Origin: Spirosoma luteum DSM 19990
GTDB lineage: Bacteria; Bacteroidota; Bacteroidia; Cytophagales; Spirosomataceae
Length of the DNA stretch: 64,000 nt
NCBI RefSeq assembly: GCF_000374065.1
Contig: NZ_KB893290.1
Span: 140,980-204,979, forward strand
Direction of reading: 5' to 3'
Shown piece after piece: positions 44,710-53,833 of this stretch. The position numbers and the translations under genes are program-made. Each line of letters opens with the position of its first letter. Position 1 is the first letter of the stretch. Below the pieces are notes generated by a model, which saw nothing but the letters and a program-made list of their open reading frames with translations, did not search any database and was not told the DNA's origin.

Positions 44710-45795
44710 TTAGATGACCTGTTCCAGCATCTGGATATAGTCGGTTATCCCCTCCGTAATTTCCCGAAGGTAAATAAATTCGTCCGCCGAATGCGACCGG
44801 CCCGAATGCCCCGGCCCGCACTTGAGCGACGGGCAGTTGAGCACGGCCTGATCGGAGGTGGTGGGTGAACCATAGGTGTGTCGGCCCAGCGCCAGTCCAG
44901 CCTGCACAATGGGATGATCGGCGGGGATAGACGAGGGTTTGAGCCGGATGGAACGCGGTTTCACATCCGACTGAATGGTTGCCCGGATGGTTTCAATCAC
45001 CTCTTCGAGCGTGTATTGCTCCGTTACCCGTACATCAATCGTGAACATGCAGGTATCCGGCACCACGTTGTGCTGCGTACCGGCATTGATGATGGTCACC
45101 GAAAGTTTTACAGCCCCAAGTGTGGGCGACACCTTTGGAAATTGATAGGTAATCAGCCTGTTTATATCCTGAATTGCTTTGTAAATGGCGTTCTCTCCTT
45201 CGTTGCGTGCGGCATGACCGCTCACGCCGTGCGCCGTGCAGTCGAGTACCAGCAGCCCTTTTTCGGCGATGGCCAACTGCATCTCGGTGGGTTCGCCCAC
45301 GATAGCAAAGCTAATAGGAGGCAGGTCGGGCAGAAGCCGTTCCAGCCCATCGCGACCCGATATTTCCTCTTCGGCGGTGGCAGCCATCACGATATTATAC
45401 CCCATGTCGGGCCGGTCGTAGAACCACGCAAAGGTGGTCAGTAAGGACACCAGGCAGCCCCCCGCGTCATTACTGCCCAGCCCGAACAGTTTTTCATCCC
45501 GCACCAGCGGCTCGAATGGATTCAGCGTCCAGGACGGATTGGGTTTGACGGTATCGTGGTGGGAATTCAGTAAAATAGTTGGTTTGGCGGGGTCGAAGTA
45601 ACGGTTTCTGGCCCAGACGTTGTTTTTCAACCGCTCGAATGGTATTCGTTTTTCCGCAAAAAAAGCTTCGATGTGCCGGGCGGTCTGGTCTTCTTCCCGG
45701 CTGAGCGATGGGGTCGCTATCAGGCGTTTTAGCAGGGCGAGGGCATCGGCCGGGAGCGTAGTTTGCTTTAGGTGTTGAACATCCGGTTGCGTCAT
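44710..45795 (-). CDS. argE: M20-family metallo-hydrolase (acetylornithine deacetylase-like)
   Basis: 361 residues, cytoplasmic. The di-zinc site is intact: LLNSHHDTV (His, Asp), GSNDAGGCLVSL (bridging Asp), TAEEEISG (catalytic Glu-Glu), GEPTEM and the final CGPGHSGRSHSADEF (His). The dimerisation domain carries VSGHAARNEGENAIY. Closest to the ArgE/DapE group used for arginine synthesis in Cytophagales; the symbol is a best guess because no arg genes adjoin. A TATCTTTG box at 45815-45822 on the minus strand stands 20 bases before the ATG. Confidence 0.8.
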   Translation of the reverse strand: MTQPDVQHLKQTTLPADALALLKRLIATPSLSREEDQTARHIEAFFAEKRIPFERLKNNVWARNRYFDPAKPTILLNSHHDTVKPNPSWTLNPFEPLVRDEKLFGLGSNDAGGCLVSLLTTFAWFYDRPDMGYNIVMAATAEEEISGRDGLERLLPDLPPISFAIVGEPTEMQLAIAEKGLLVLDCTAHGVSGHAARNEGENAIYKAIQDINRLITYQFPKVSPTLGAVKLSVTIINAGTQHNVVPDTCMFTIDVRVTEQYTLEEVIETIRATIQSDVKPRSIRLKPSSIPADHPIVQAGLALGRHTYGSPTTSDQAVLNCPSLKCGPGHSGRSHSADEFIYLREITEGITDYIQMLEQVI

Positions 45796-45814
45796 ACAAA
45801 AAGCGTTGGTTGCC

Positions 45815-45822
45815 CAAAGATA
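45815..45822 (-). promoter_or_regulatory. Putative -7 box of the M20 hydrolase gene
   Basis: TATCTTTG on the minus strand, 20 bases upstream of the ATG at 45795, exact match to TAnnTTTG. Confidence 0.5.
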
Positions 45823-45866
45823 AGGCCAACGGATTTATAAATGCTTTTCAGGCATCGGCAAAGCGA

Positions 45867-46751
45867 TTACCCTTCGTAAAACGTAACGCCTTTTTCCCGC
45901 AGGAACGCCTTGATTACGTCTACGTGAACACACCGGCCAACGTTCAGGAACGGGTAGTTGGAGACCCGCCGTTTCCGGCCGTTGATGAGTACTTCGTGGT
46001 CTTCAATATCGAAGCCGAGGTGTAAATGACTGGTAGCTGACTGCATCCCATAAATCAACCCGTTCGTATCGAACAGAGGCCCTCCACTCTGCCCCCGTAA
46101 ACCGGGCGTACTCAGTTCTATACCCGAAATTGTGTTGCCATCACCCGACAAACGGGTCACGATACCGTCGATGGGAAAGGAAGGCGACGTGGCTCGTCCG
46201 GTACTAATCCACTCAATATCGTCGAGGGCGGCATTGTAGCGAAAATTGGTAAATTCGGGAAAAGGGTATCCAAGGCGGCACAGGCTGCGGCCCGGTTTTA
46301 TCCGGCTGGTATCGCCCAGAAACGTAGCGTATGCTTTATACAGGATTCGGTTGAACCCCTCAAAACGAAGCAGAGCCAGGTCCTGCGTTGGGTGCCGGTC
46401 TATGTGCAGTTGCTGAAACTGATCGACACAGCCGACAAAGTTATTCCGGACCCGAATGATGGTGTCGACACTAAGCTTATACTTAGCTTCCAGCTGACTG
46501 ATGAGATGACTGGCGTTTTTGTCGCGCAAAACAGCCTTGCGGGCACCCTGAAACTCCCGGTAATTCTGAAAAATAGAATCGGCCTGGGCAATCAGGTCGG
46601 CTACGTGTTTGCAGGTAACGGCGCACCCTTCCTGATTCACAAAAAAAAGGGTAGCCGTGCCCGGCACTACCACGTCGTGCCCATAGAGTCTGACAATCGA
46701 ATGCAGGGGTCGGGTAAACAGATCAACGCGTTCAATGGCGTCAACAAACAT
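45867..46751 (-). CDS. Trypsin-like serine protease
   Basis: 294 residues, no signal peptide. The triad can be read in order: CAVTCKHVADL (His), TQDLALLRFEG (Asp) and GLRGQSGGPLFDTNG (Ser in GxSGGP). The N-terminal SIVRLYGHDVVVPGTATLFFVNQEG matches the first barrel. Lack of a signal suggests a cytoplasmic quality-control or defence-linked trypsin-like protein, but no partner domain or gene is seen. TATCTTG lies upstream near 46786. Confidence 0.8.
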   Translation of the reverse strand: MFVDAIERVDLFTRPLHSIVRLYGHDVVVPGTATLFFVNQEGCAVTCKHVADLIAQADSIFQNYREFQGARKAVLRDKNASHLISQLEAKYKLSVDTIIRVRNNFVGCVDQFQQLHIDRHPTQDLALLRFEGFNRILYKAYATFLGDTSRIKPGRSLCRLGYPFPEFTNFRYNAALDDIEWISTGRATSPSFPIDGIVTRLSGDGNTISGIELSTPGLRGQSGGPLFDTNGLIYGMQSATSHLHLGFDIEDHEVLINGRKRRVSNYPFLNVGRCVHVDVIKAFLREKGVTFYEG

Positions 46752-46810
46752 AAAAGAGTAGTTACGGATTGACTATAATTCGGCGCAAGATAAGAATAGC
46801 CAACCGTTTA

Positions 46811-46901
46811 AGGTTTGTGGTTTACGGTTTATAATTGCGTAAGGCACCCCGTGAAATAGCCATCAGAGAATGAACTACTACAAACGGTAAACCACAAACC
46901 T
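46811..46901. repeat. Inverted repeat of TTTACGGTT-type sequence
   Basis: Perfect 15-base arms AGGTTTGTGGTTTAC (46811-46825) and GTAAACCACAAACCT (46887-46901), directly before the stop of the DUF937 gene. Likely a terminator-like stem for that minus-strand gene. Confidence 0.75.
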
Positions 46902-46902
46902 G

Positions 46903-47811
46903 CTATTTTATGGCTGTTGAGTCGCGAATGCCGAGCGGCCCCGGAGCCGTTGAGTCAGACACCTGCCCGTTGGCCTCCCGGATACTTTGTTTGGTAGCGG
47001 CCGAGGTATCCTCCACGGCGTTCGATTCCACACGGGCGGTAGAATCCGTACTGATGCCATCTACGCCATTCTGATTCTGACTGCACTTCTGCACCAGCAG
47101 GACAGCAATCAGCACGGCAATGGCAATATAAGCCCAGCGCAGCCACCGTTTGTTTTCATTCCGGCGATCTCCTTCGGCACTTTTCGGGATATTCGGGTTA
47201 ACGACTGTTCCGCTCAGGTTGTCCATTCCCTGCACCTCGGTTTCCGGCCCGGTGGGCGTCACCAGTTCATCGAAACCCAGTAAGCTCCCCACGCCATCCA
47301 GCCCGCCGGGTAGTGCCTGCCTGAACTCCGACGCCTGCCCTAGAAGCAGGGTTTTCAGGCTTTCGGCCGTCAGGCCTTTGTCCTGCTCCTGCCGTCCCAA
47401 AACACCCATCAGCACGGTGCCCGTCTGGGTCATTATCGACAAAACCGATTGGGCTTTTGTCGTGCTGTATACACTGATAAGTTCAATAGTGCGGGTCAGG
47501 TTATCGCCAAAAATATGGTTGATGAAAGCGTTCCCGGCCTGGCTTTTTTCGGCGTCAGCGGGGCTCTCCCCGACCGATTGGCTCATCTCCAGCGGAGTCG
47601 ACTCATATTCCTGTTTATCGAAGAACGCAATCATGGACGAAGCTCCTCCTGTTGATTGAATTTGCCGGGTGAGTCCTCCTAGCAGCGTTGGCACTACACC
47701 ATTGATGGCTTTGAGGGTGCCTGCTGGTGTTTCGTTTAGTTCGTTGCTGAGTTGATCGACTACTGCCGGTGTAAACTGCTCTTTCAGGTACGATAGTAGA
47801 TGGACGGCCAT
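46903..47811 (-). CDS. DUF937 protein with C-terminal membrane helix
   Basis: 302 residues. The N-terminal 200 residues fit DUF937 (LLSYLKEQFTPAVVDQLSNELNETPAGTLKAINGVVPTLLGGLTRQ; LLSIMTQTGTVLMGVLGRQ-like segments of small helices). One membrane helix lies near residue 228-245 (WAYIAIAVLIAVLLVQKC), then a Ser/Thr-rich periplasmic tail. Family function unknown. Followed on the same strand by nothing closer than the inverted repeat. Confidence 0.8.
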   Translation of the reverse strand: MAVHLLSYLKEQFTPAVVDQLSNELNETPAGTLKAINGVVPTLLGGLTRQIQSTGGASSMIAFFDKQEYESTPLEMSQSVGESPADAEKSQAGNAFINHIFGDNLTRTIELISVYSTTKAQSVLSIMTQTGTVLMGVLGRQEQDKGLTAESLKTLLLGQASEFRQALPGGLDGVGSLLGFDELVTPTGPETEVQGMDNLSGTVVNPNIPKSAEGDRRNENKRWLRWAYIAIAVLIAVLLVQKCSQNQNGVDGISTDSTARVESNAVEDTSAATKQSIREANGQVSDSTAPGPLGIRDSTAIK

Positions 47812-47870
47812 GGTTTTTTTGTTGAGTTATGTCCAGTAAAACCAGGCTTACCCCCAAATGTTCGGAAATA

Positions 47871-47913
47871 AAAACGGGGTAAGTTTGCCAATTGGCCGAA
47901 CTCACCCCGTTTT
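47871..47913 (-). terminator. Stem-loop between BON-LysM and DUF937 genes
   Basis: AAAACGGGGT (47871-47880) with its near complement ACCCCGTTTT region (47903-47913), extended by aagttt-gcc / ggc-cgaact with a few mismatches. It lies just after the stop of the BON-LysM gene on the minus strand and ends in A on the plus strand (T on the transcript). Confidence 0.65.
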
Positions 47914-47933
47914 CAACTATGACTTATTATGGA

Positions 47934-48392
47934 TTACAATTGCGGAATGCGCAATACCTGATCCGGATAAATTAGATCGGGATCTTTCAGCATCGGTTTG
48001 TTCGCTTCAAAGATGACACCGTATTTCATGGGATCACCGTACACTTCCTTGGCAATCTTCGACAGCGAATCACCCGATTTTACGGTATAGTATTTGCCTT
48101 CCGGGGTTGGCTCGTCTACCGTCAACTGGTTATCGACAGCCGATACACCCTCTACGTTGCCTACGGCCAGCGCAATTTTCTCGGCGTCTTCCTGCTTCTT
48201 GACCGACCCGGTCAGGGTAACTGTATCTCCGTTTGTTTTAACCGTCAGCGTGTTGTAAGCCAGACCAAGTTTCTTAACATGATCGAGCAATGCCTGCGCC
48301 CGAACGGGTTCAACTTTGGCAGCCTCGGCTGGCTGAGCATCTTCTTTATGAAAAATCTTCTCGCCTACGCCCTTAAAAAATGATAAAAGACC
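47934..48392 (-). CDS. BON and LysM domain protein (YgaU/Kbp-like)
   Basis: 152 residues from MGLLSFFKGVGEKIFHKED, the typical start of the family; the frame extends 16 codons upstream without family features. BON domain at about 33-95 (NTLTVKTNGDTVTLTGSVKKQEDAEKIALAVGNVEGV), LysM at about 103-150 (YYTVKSGDSLSKIAKEVYGDP...LIYPDQVLRIP). E. coli Kbp with the same layout is a cytoplasmic potassium-binding stress protein; a similar role is plausible. Confidence 0.9.
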   Translation of the reverse strand, partial: GLLSFFKGVGEKIFHKEDAQPAEAAKVEPVRAQALLDHVKKLGLAYNTLTVKTNGDTVTLTGSVKKQEDAEKIALAVGNVEGVSAVDNQLTVDEPTPEGKYYTVKSGDSLSKIAKEVYGDPMKYGVIFEANKPMLKDPDLIYPDQVLRIPQL

Positions 48393-48554
48393 CATTGGTT
48401 TAGTATAGTTAAAATGAAACAATAAGTGAATAGTCGGCAATTAAATCAACTACTTACTGCCAAACAACACCGCTACTTTATGGTTTGTTTATTATTATTT
48501 TCAACGAGCCCGTTGTTCTGACGTGCGGCCTGCTTTTCACGCGCATAAAGCCAT

Positions 48555-48562
48555 TACTTTTG
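48555..48562 (+). promoter_or_regulatory. Putative -7 box of the SGNH lipoprotein operon
   Basis: TACTTTTG, 34 bases before the ATG at 48597, matches TAnnTTTG. Confidence 0.5.
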
Positions 48563-48596
48563 TGTTCTTTCCATTAGGTGTATACTACGTTTTCAA

Positions 48597-49943
48597 ATGT
48601 ACAGCATTAATTGGTCTCGGTGGGGCCTGGTACTAGCTCTGCTAGTGGGTGTGAATGCCTGCAAAAACAACGACATTGACCCCAATGCCAGTAGTAACGT
48701 CATCCCTCCTACCAGGGGTAGTGCCGATTTTACCAAATATGTAGCGGTGGGCAATTCGCTTACGGCCGGTTATGCCGATGGAGGGCTTTACCGCGATGGT
48801 CAACTGAACTCGTACCCCAGTATACTGGCGGAGCAGTTTGCCACGGTGGGCGGGGGCAGTTTTACGCAGCCGCTCTTTACCGAAGCCCAGGCCGCGGGTT
48901 CGGGCTATCTGAAACTTATCCGGGTACCCTCTCTGGCCGATCCTACCAGTATAATTACCTCCATTGGGCAGGTAGCTTCCGGCGCGGTACGGGGAACCAG
49001 CACGAACGGCGGTGTATTGTACACCAAGTTTACGGATGCCAATCAGAACCTTGGTGTGCCCGGTATTCGGACCGCCGATATACTGACGGTTGGATACGGC
49101 TCGGCGGCAGGTAATCCGTTCTTCGAACGACTCGTTGCCGACCCGACAGCGACTTACTTTCAGTACGTTAGTAACAACCTCACCAATGCTACTTTCTTCT
49201 CGTGCTGGCTGGGGAATAACGATGCGCTTGGGTTTGCTACATCCGGTGGTATAACGCCTTTAACTCCCATAGCCCTGTTCACCACCAATTTTACGGCCAT
49301 CATGAACAAGCTAACCGAGGGGGGCCGGAAAGGCGTTGTGGTTGGTATTCCATCCATTATAACGGCACCGTACTTTTCTACCCTGGCTATCCCCCTGGTG
49401 CTGGCCCAGGTCAACCTGTTGCTGAAGCCAGCTGCCCCTATTACGGCATTATACATTCAAACCACCACTGGCGTTCGGACTACGCAGGCGGGTGACCTGC
49501 TGATGATACCCAATGCAACGAATTACGCCAGTATCGGCAACACAGCGGTAGGCACCAAGAATGGTCCTTACGGCCTTAGTCCAACGAATCCCCTGCCGAA
49601 CAATGTAGTGCTGGACGCGGGTGAAGTGACAGCCCTGAACGCCAGCATTGCCGCATTCAACGGAATTATGAAAGCCCAGGCCGACAGCAAAGGCGTGGCC
49701 TATGTTGACCCCAACACGGTGCTGACACAAGTTGGGGGGGCTGCTGGCCTGACCCAGAATGGGATTACGTACACCTCCAGCTTCATTCAGGGGGGCGTAT
49801 TCAGTCTGGATGGTATCCACCTCACCCCGGCTGGCTACGCGCTGATGGCCAATGAACTTATTAAAGGAATCAATGCCAAATACGGCTCCACCATTGCTCA
49901 GGTCAATCCGGCCAGCTACCGCCGGGTATTGCTGCAACAATAA
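48597..49943 (+). CDS. SGNH/GDSL hydrolase lipoprotein
   Basis: 448 residues. Lipobox GVNAC (Cys22). Block I with the nucleophile is VAVGNSLTAGYADG (Ser54), the oxyanion Asn is in FFSCWLGNNDALG, and the Asp-His pair is DGIHLTPAGYALMANELI near 412. These are esterases/lipases of the cell envelope; the substrate may be a lipid or acetylated glycan. The next gene, a beta-barrel, begins 8 bases after the stop, so the two are co-transcribed. Confidence 0.9.
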   Translation: MYSINWSRWGLVLALLVGVNACKNNDIDPNASSNVIPPTRGSADFTKYVAVGNSLTAGYADGGLYRDGQLNSYPSILAEQFATVGGGSFTQPLFTEAQAAGSGYLKLIRVPSLADPTSIITSIGQVASGAVRGTSTNGGVLYTKFTDANQNLGVPGIRTADILTVGYGSAAGNPFFERLVADPTATYFQYVSNNLTNATFFSCWLGNNDALGFATSGGITPLTPIALFTTNFTAIMNKLTEGGRKGVVVGIPSIITAPYFSTLAIPLVLAQVNLLLKPAAPITALYIQTTTGVRTTQAGDLLMIPNATNYASIGNTAVGTKNGPYGLSPTNPLPNNVVLDAGEVTALNASIAAFNGIMKAQADSKGVAYVDPNTVLTQVGGAAGLTQNGITYTSSFIQGGVFSLDGIHLTPAGYALMANELIKGINAKYGSTIAQVNPASYRRVLLQQ

Positions 49944-49951
49944 ACGCACGG

Positions 49952-50764
49952 ATGAAAACCAATCAATTTTTAATTACCGCACTGTTTGTACTCAGCGCAT
50001 CGGCGGCTATTGCTCAAAATTCGGGCCAATCCTCTTTTTTTTCTGCTATAGAGGGGGGCGTTAAAGGGGGAGTCACCTTTACGCACGGCTTCACCACCAT
50101 ACCCGGCCAAGCGGTAGGGAGTGTGCAGGTACCGGACCTGGAGAATAAAAGCAACGGCATTGGATTAGGGTATTCGGGTGGGCTGTGGGCACGCAAAAAC
50201 TTCCCGGCCTTCTTTATTCAGGCGGAGGTAACGTACAACCGTTTCGTGCTGAAACAGAAAGGCGTTATCACGGTCGATGTCAATGCAAATCCGGCACTGG
50301 CCAATGCGTTGCCCGTCAGTGTACAGCCCGGTTTACTGAATGCTACGCTGAACGTAGTATCGGAATCTGTTCTGGAAGCGGTGGATGTTCCTATTCTGTT
50401 TGGCAAACGCTGGATGGATGGGAAATTACGCGGCTATGCCGGTCCTACCTTCATATTCGTTCAGAAAGCAACGGCTACGCGTAACACAGGAGGAATCTTG
50501 AATGCCAACAGCGCCGTTGCCTTTCCCCAGACGGACATTCCGGCCACTACCGGCACCACGAATTTATTGAACCGGTACGAAGCGCAGAACCTGGAGGTCA
50601 AAGATTTTACGTACGCGCTGGAATTAGGGGTTGGCTACACACCACTCCCTTTCCTGGATGTCGATTTACGGTATGCGTTGCCGGTGGGTGGCGTATATAA
50701 AGACAAGGGTATCAAGGGCTTTCTGGGCATTGCCACCCTGTCCATCGGGTACAAACTGTTTTAG
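49952..50764 (+). CDS. Outer-membrane beta-barrel protein
   Basis: 270 residues with a signal peptide (FVLSASAAIAQ) and barrel strands throughout (GIGLGYSGGLWARKNFPAFFIQAEVTYNRFVLKQKG, FTYALELGVGYTPLPFLDVDLRYALPVGG), ending IATLSIGYKLF with the C-terminal Phe. PorT-like/outer-membrane-beta-barrel family. It shares an operon with the SGNH lipoprotein and may form a surface complex with it (inference). Confidence 0.8.
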   Translation: MKTNQFLITALFVLSASAAIAQNSGQSSFFSAIEGGVKGGVTFTHGFTTIPGQAVGSVQVPDLENKSNGIGLGYSGGLWARKNFPAFFIQAEVTYNRFVLKQKGVITVDVNANPALANALPVSVQPGLLNATLNVVSESVLEAVDVPILFGKRWMDGKLRGYAGPTFIFVQKATATRNTGGILNANSAVAFPQTDIPATTGTTNLLNRYEAQNLEVKDFTYALELGVGYTPLPFLDVDLRYALPVGGVYKDKGIKGFLGIATLSIGYKLF

Positions 50765-50780
50765 ATGCCAGCCGTTTCAA

Positions 50781-50808
50781 CGGGGTTAGCCCGTGGCGAT
50801 TAACCCCG
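50781..50808. terminator. Stem-loop between convergent genes
   Basis: Perfect arms CGGGGTTA (50781-50788) and TAACCCCG (50801-50808) directly between the stops of the beta-barrel gene and the minus-strand gene at 50809. Confidence 0.65.
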
Positions 50809-51429
50809 CTATTCCTGTTTCGCGGTTAGCGCGTAGGTTGTTCCGGCGGGTTTCAGTTGATAGCGCACCAACCGGGAACCGCCCGATGATAGCGCATTGG
50901 CATCGCCAGCCCGATAAATCGGGTACTTCCGACAAAGTATGTTGTTCTCGATCCATAAACTGTCGTGCCCCATGTACCCCTGCACAGGTTCTGGTAGCCA
51001 GTTGCGGGGGAGCGAAATATCGGCTTTGCGTTCGGGCATGAACTGCCAGGCATATACGCGGCCAAATGAACCACTGCCGTCGCTGGTACTGAACACGTAC
51101 AATTCAGGAAAACGATTACCATCCAGGTCCGCCACCTCGGTGCCGCTCACCGACCCATCCACCCGAACGGTAAAGTTGGTAAGCAGCAGTTCGCCCCGGT
51201 AAGCTTTGACGGTTACGGTACGGACACGACCACTATCGGGAGCGGATACAAGAAACCGGTAGATATTGAACTGAAGTTCCCTATCGTATTGATAATCCAG
51301 CGTTGTAATACCAGCTTGTGTTAGCCACGATTGCCGGATTGGCCATATACTCCCGTGCTGCCAGTTTACCTGGGCCGATTGCAATAACCCGGCCAGACCG
51401 ATAAAAAGACAACACAGCTTTACATTCAT
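50809..51429 (-). CDS. Exported protein, possibly PliI-like
   Basis: 206 residues with a signal peptide (LCCLFIGLAGLLQSAQ). The body is a beta-rich domain with VADLDGNRFPELYVFSTSDGSGSFGRVYAW, an FG-GAP-like strand, and a C-terminal motif YPIYRAGDANALSSGGSRLVRYQL that recalls the PliI-type lysozyme-inhibitor proteins. I am unsure of the family. No operon partners; the next minus-strand gene ends 61 bases away. Confidence 0.55.
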   Translation of the reverse strand: MNVKLCCLFIGLAGLLQSAQVNWQHGSIWPIRQSWLTQAGITTLDYQYDRELQFNIYRFLVSAPDSGRVRTVTVKAYRGELLLTNFTVRVDGSVSGTEVADLDGNRFPELYVFSTSDGSGSFGRVYAWQFMPERKADISLPRNWLPEPVQGYMGHDSLWIENNILCRKYPIYRAGDANALSSGGSRLVRYQLKPAGTTYALTAKQE

Positions 51430-51490
51430 TGACTCTGTTTTTGATTCTGTGCTATCAATTAACGAGCCGAAGTCAAAAAAAGTCAGTTAT

Positions 51491-51814
51491 CTAGGGTTCA
51501 AGGAATACTTCGCCAATGGCAGTGAGTTTACGTAGCGTTGGCAAGATTTCCAGTGCTTTCCTAGTCAGCGAGTATTCAACCCGGGGCGGCACTTCGCCGT
51601 AAATCGTTTTCTCCACCATGCCCAGTTCAACGAGTGATTTCAACTCCTGAACCAATACCTTTTCACTCACTTCCGGAATCATACGCCTTAGTTCGCCATA
51701 CCGGCGCGCTTCGGTACCAAGTTGATAGACGATGTATAATCGCCATTTCCCACAAACAATATCTAAGGTTTTTTTGAGGGATAACTGCTCCGTATCCACA
51801 CTTTCAAGATTCAT
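51491..51814 (-). CDS. HxlR-family transcriptional regulator
   Basis: 107 residues of the MarR-related HxlR winged-helix fold: LDIVCGKWRLYIVYQLGTEARRYGELRRMIPEVSEKVLVQELKSLVELGMVEKTIYGEVPPRVEYSLTRKA. Usually senses electrophiles or redox stress and controls a divergent gene. Here the gene upstream of it on the plus side is not divergent, so the target is unclear. TATCTTTG on the minus strand at 51894-51901 is a possible -7 box. Confidence 0.9.
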   Translation of the reverse strand: MNLESVDTEQLSLKKTLDIVCGKWRLYIVYQLGTEARRYGELRRMIPEVSEKVLVQELKSLVELGMVEKTIYGEVPPRVEYSLTRKALEILPTLRKLTAIGEVFLEP

Positions 51815-52061
51815 AAACGGTTATTCATAAAGACGCGGTACTTACTTTTTAGTAGGTAGCGCATTAACTGGGAGACAATTGAAAGACTATAAGCAAAGAT
51901 AAGTATTTGTACCTAATCCCTGATACCTTTCCGTAACATCCTGTAAGCCGAACAAAAACTACTCTATTCTATATTGGGAGCAATGCACATTCTTCCTCTC
52001 AGAATAGTCCTGTCTTTTTTTTCCAGGCACGCTGATGCCAGATAGAAAACACCAAAAAGCT

Positions 52062-52661
52062 TTATGAATGGCTCCACACCAGGCCAGCCGTACGGAACTC
52101 AATCTGCCGGTTTCCCTGTCCATAAAAGCCAACCTCAATAACCATTCTTCTGGCCGCTTTCAGTTGCCGGATCAACCTCCCGGCTTCATCGAAAAAGATG
52201 ATGGTAGCACTCCCGTTCTCAGCCGCCGAATACGCGTAGGTTACCGCCGGTTTATCATCGAAACGGATACGGACATGCCCCCCCTGAAAACTCCGGTTAA
52301 ACTGCCCGTTCGCTACCTGCAAATACACCGTTGCCTGCTGCTGCCGCTGCCGGATGGTTAGCGCGGCTGTTGAGCCACCCGTGTACGGAAAGCCAAACTG
52401 AAGCACCGTTGGCGAACCCAGCGTTGCCTTATAAATGGTTTCTCCTGCCTGGTTTACGGTCTTCTCATATTGCCAGTTTACAGAACGGGTGGGAGCACCC
52501 TGCTCTGGCTTCGGTTCGTTGGCTAGCCCATCAACTTGCTTCGTTGACGGGATGGTATCAGACACCCGGCCCGAATCGACAGGGGCCGTTTGGGTAGCTT
52601 TTTCTCCGCCCGAACAGGCGAAAAGCGTAAAACAGTAGAGAATACAGTGTGCTTTTCTCAT
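52062..52661 (-). CDS. Hypothetical lipoprotein
   Basis: 199 residues; lipobox CFTLFACSGG (Cys about 16). A Ser/Thr/Pro-rich linker of about 40 residues precedes a beta-rich domain (WQYEKTVNQAGETIYKATLGSPTVLQFGFPYTGGSTAALTIRQR, FQGGHVRIRFDDKPAVTYAYS, RRMVIEVGFYGQGNRQIEFRTAGLVW). This layout is common among unnamed Cytophagales lipoproteins. No function can be given. The 247 bases before it on the left (51815-52061) hold only the HxlR promoter region. Confidence 0.7.
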   Translation of the reverse strand: MRKAHCILYCFTLFACSGGEKATQTAPVDSGRVSDTIPSTKQVDGLANEPKPEQGAPTRSVNWQYEKTVNQAGETIYKATLGSPTVLQFGFPYTGGSTAALTIRQRQQQATVYLQVANGQFNRSFQGGHVRIRFDDKPAVTYAYSAAENGSATIIFFDEAGRLIRQLKAARRMVIEVGFYGQGNRQIEFRTAGLVWSHS

Positions 52662-52867
52662 GAAGTAACTACAACGGCAGCCACGCTCTTTTGGCTACAA
52701 AACCAATTTCCTGAAACGAAAATTTCGCCCAAAATAACGAAGAAAATTTACTATCGAATGAAAATAGACGCAAGAGTCAGGTGGCAGGATTCTGGCAGAT
52801 ACGACCCTACTTAAGTCCTTTCTCTCACGTCTTTTTGAATCTGAATCAGTATTATTTACTTTTTCCG

Positions 52868-52875
52868 TAATTTTG
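52868..52875 (+). promoter_or_regulatory. Putative -7 box of the polysaccharide deacetylase gene
   Basis: TAATTTTG matches TAnnTTTG and lies 18 bases before the ATG at 52894. A TTG at 52873 that would lengthen the protein falls inside this box, supporting the ATG. Confidence 0.5.
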
Positions 52876-52893
52876 GACCATATAGAACAAATT

Positions 52894-53823
52894 ATGTTTA
52901 TACGTAAAACACTCTCTTTCGCAGCGGCAATTTGTCTGTCTGTTTTATTGACCAGCGGCCTCACGGGCTGTCAGTCCAAAGGTTCGGATTCGACTAAAAG
53001 CGAAACCACCACAAGTTCTGAAAAAGTGGCAGAGCAGGCCGAAACGTCTCCCTCATCGCCCGATGCGGAAACCAAACCAGCCGACGACGTGTCGGGGCCG
53101 ATAGCCAATGCGGCTACCATCCTGGCCCGCCCGCAGGTGCCTATCCTGTGCTATCACCAGATACGCGACTGGCGCGGTAGTGATTCCAAAGGGGCAAAAG
53201 ATTATATCATTCCCGTAGCTTCTTTCCGGGAGCAGATGCAGATGCTGGCCGATAGCGGGTATCATACCGTGTTGCCCGATCAGCTTTATGCGTACCTGAC
53301 CAAAGGGGCAGCCTTACCTTCGAAACCAGTGATGCTCACCTTCGATGATGGCGACCTGGACCAGTACGAAACGGCCTTACCTATCCTGGATAAGCACGGC
53401 TTTAAAGGCGCGTTTTTCATCATGACGGTAGCCATTGGGCGCCGGGGCAAACAGCCGTATATGGACAAAGCGCAGATTAAAGATTTGTCGGACAAAGGGC
53501 ACACGGTTGGCGCGCACACCTGGGATCACCACAACGTAAAAAAATACCAGGGCGACGACTGGAAAATCCAGGTTGAAGAACCCAAGGCCAAACTGGAGGC
53601 CATCACGGGTAAACCGGTCAAGTATTTCGCCTATCCTTTTGGCCTGTGGAGCCACGCCGTTCTTCCCGAAATTCAGAAACGTGGCTATACAGCCGCGTTC
53701 ACCCTGGCTGACAAACGGGATGACGATATGCCGCTGTACACTATCCGGCGAATCATTGCGGGTGGTCAATGGAGTGCCAAGACGTTCTACCGGAACATGA
53801 ATCAGAGTTTCGACGGCAAATAG
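52894..53823 (+). CDS. Polysaccharide deacetylase (NodB/CE4) lipoprotein
   Basis: 309 residues. Lipobox LTGC (Cys26), then a Ser/Thr/Glu-rich linker to about residue 78. NodB homology: PILCYHQI, catalytic and metal Asp in VMLTFDDGD (Asp151, Asp152), metal histidines in GAHTWDHHN (His208, His212), and FAYPFGLWS. The enzyme removes N- or O-acetyl groups from glycans in the periplasm; peptidoglycan or an exopolysaccharide are possible targets. Confidence 0.9.
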   Translation: MFIRKTLSFAAAICLSVLLTSGLTGCQSKGSDSTKSETTTSSEKVAEQAETSPSSPDAETKPADDVSGPIANAATILARPQVPILCYHQIRDWRGSDSKGAKDYIIPVASFREQMQMLADSGYHTVLPDQLYAYLTKGAALPSKPVMLTFDDGDLDQYETALPILDKHGFKGAFFIMTVAIGRRGKQPYMDKAQIKDLSDKGHTVGAHTWDHHNVKKYQGDDWKIQVEEPKAKLEAITGKPVKYFAYPFGLWSHAVLPEIQKRGYTAAFTLADKRDDDMPLYTIRRIIAGGQWSAKTFYRNMNQSFDGK

Positions 53824-53833
53824 TTTTGGTTTT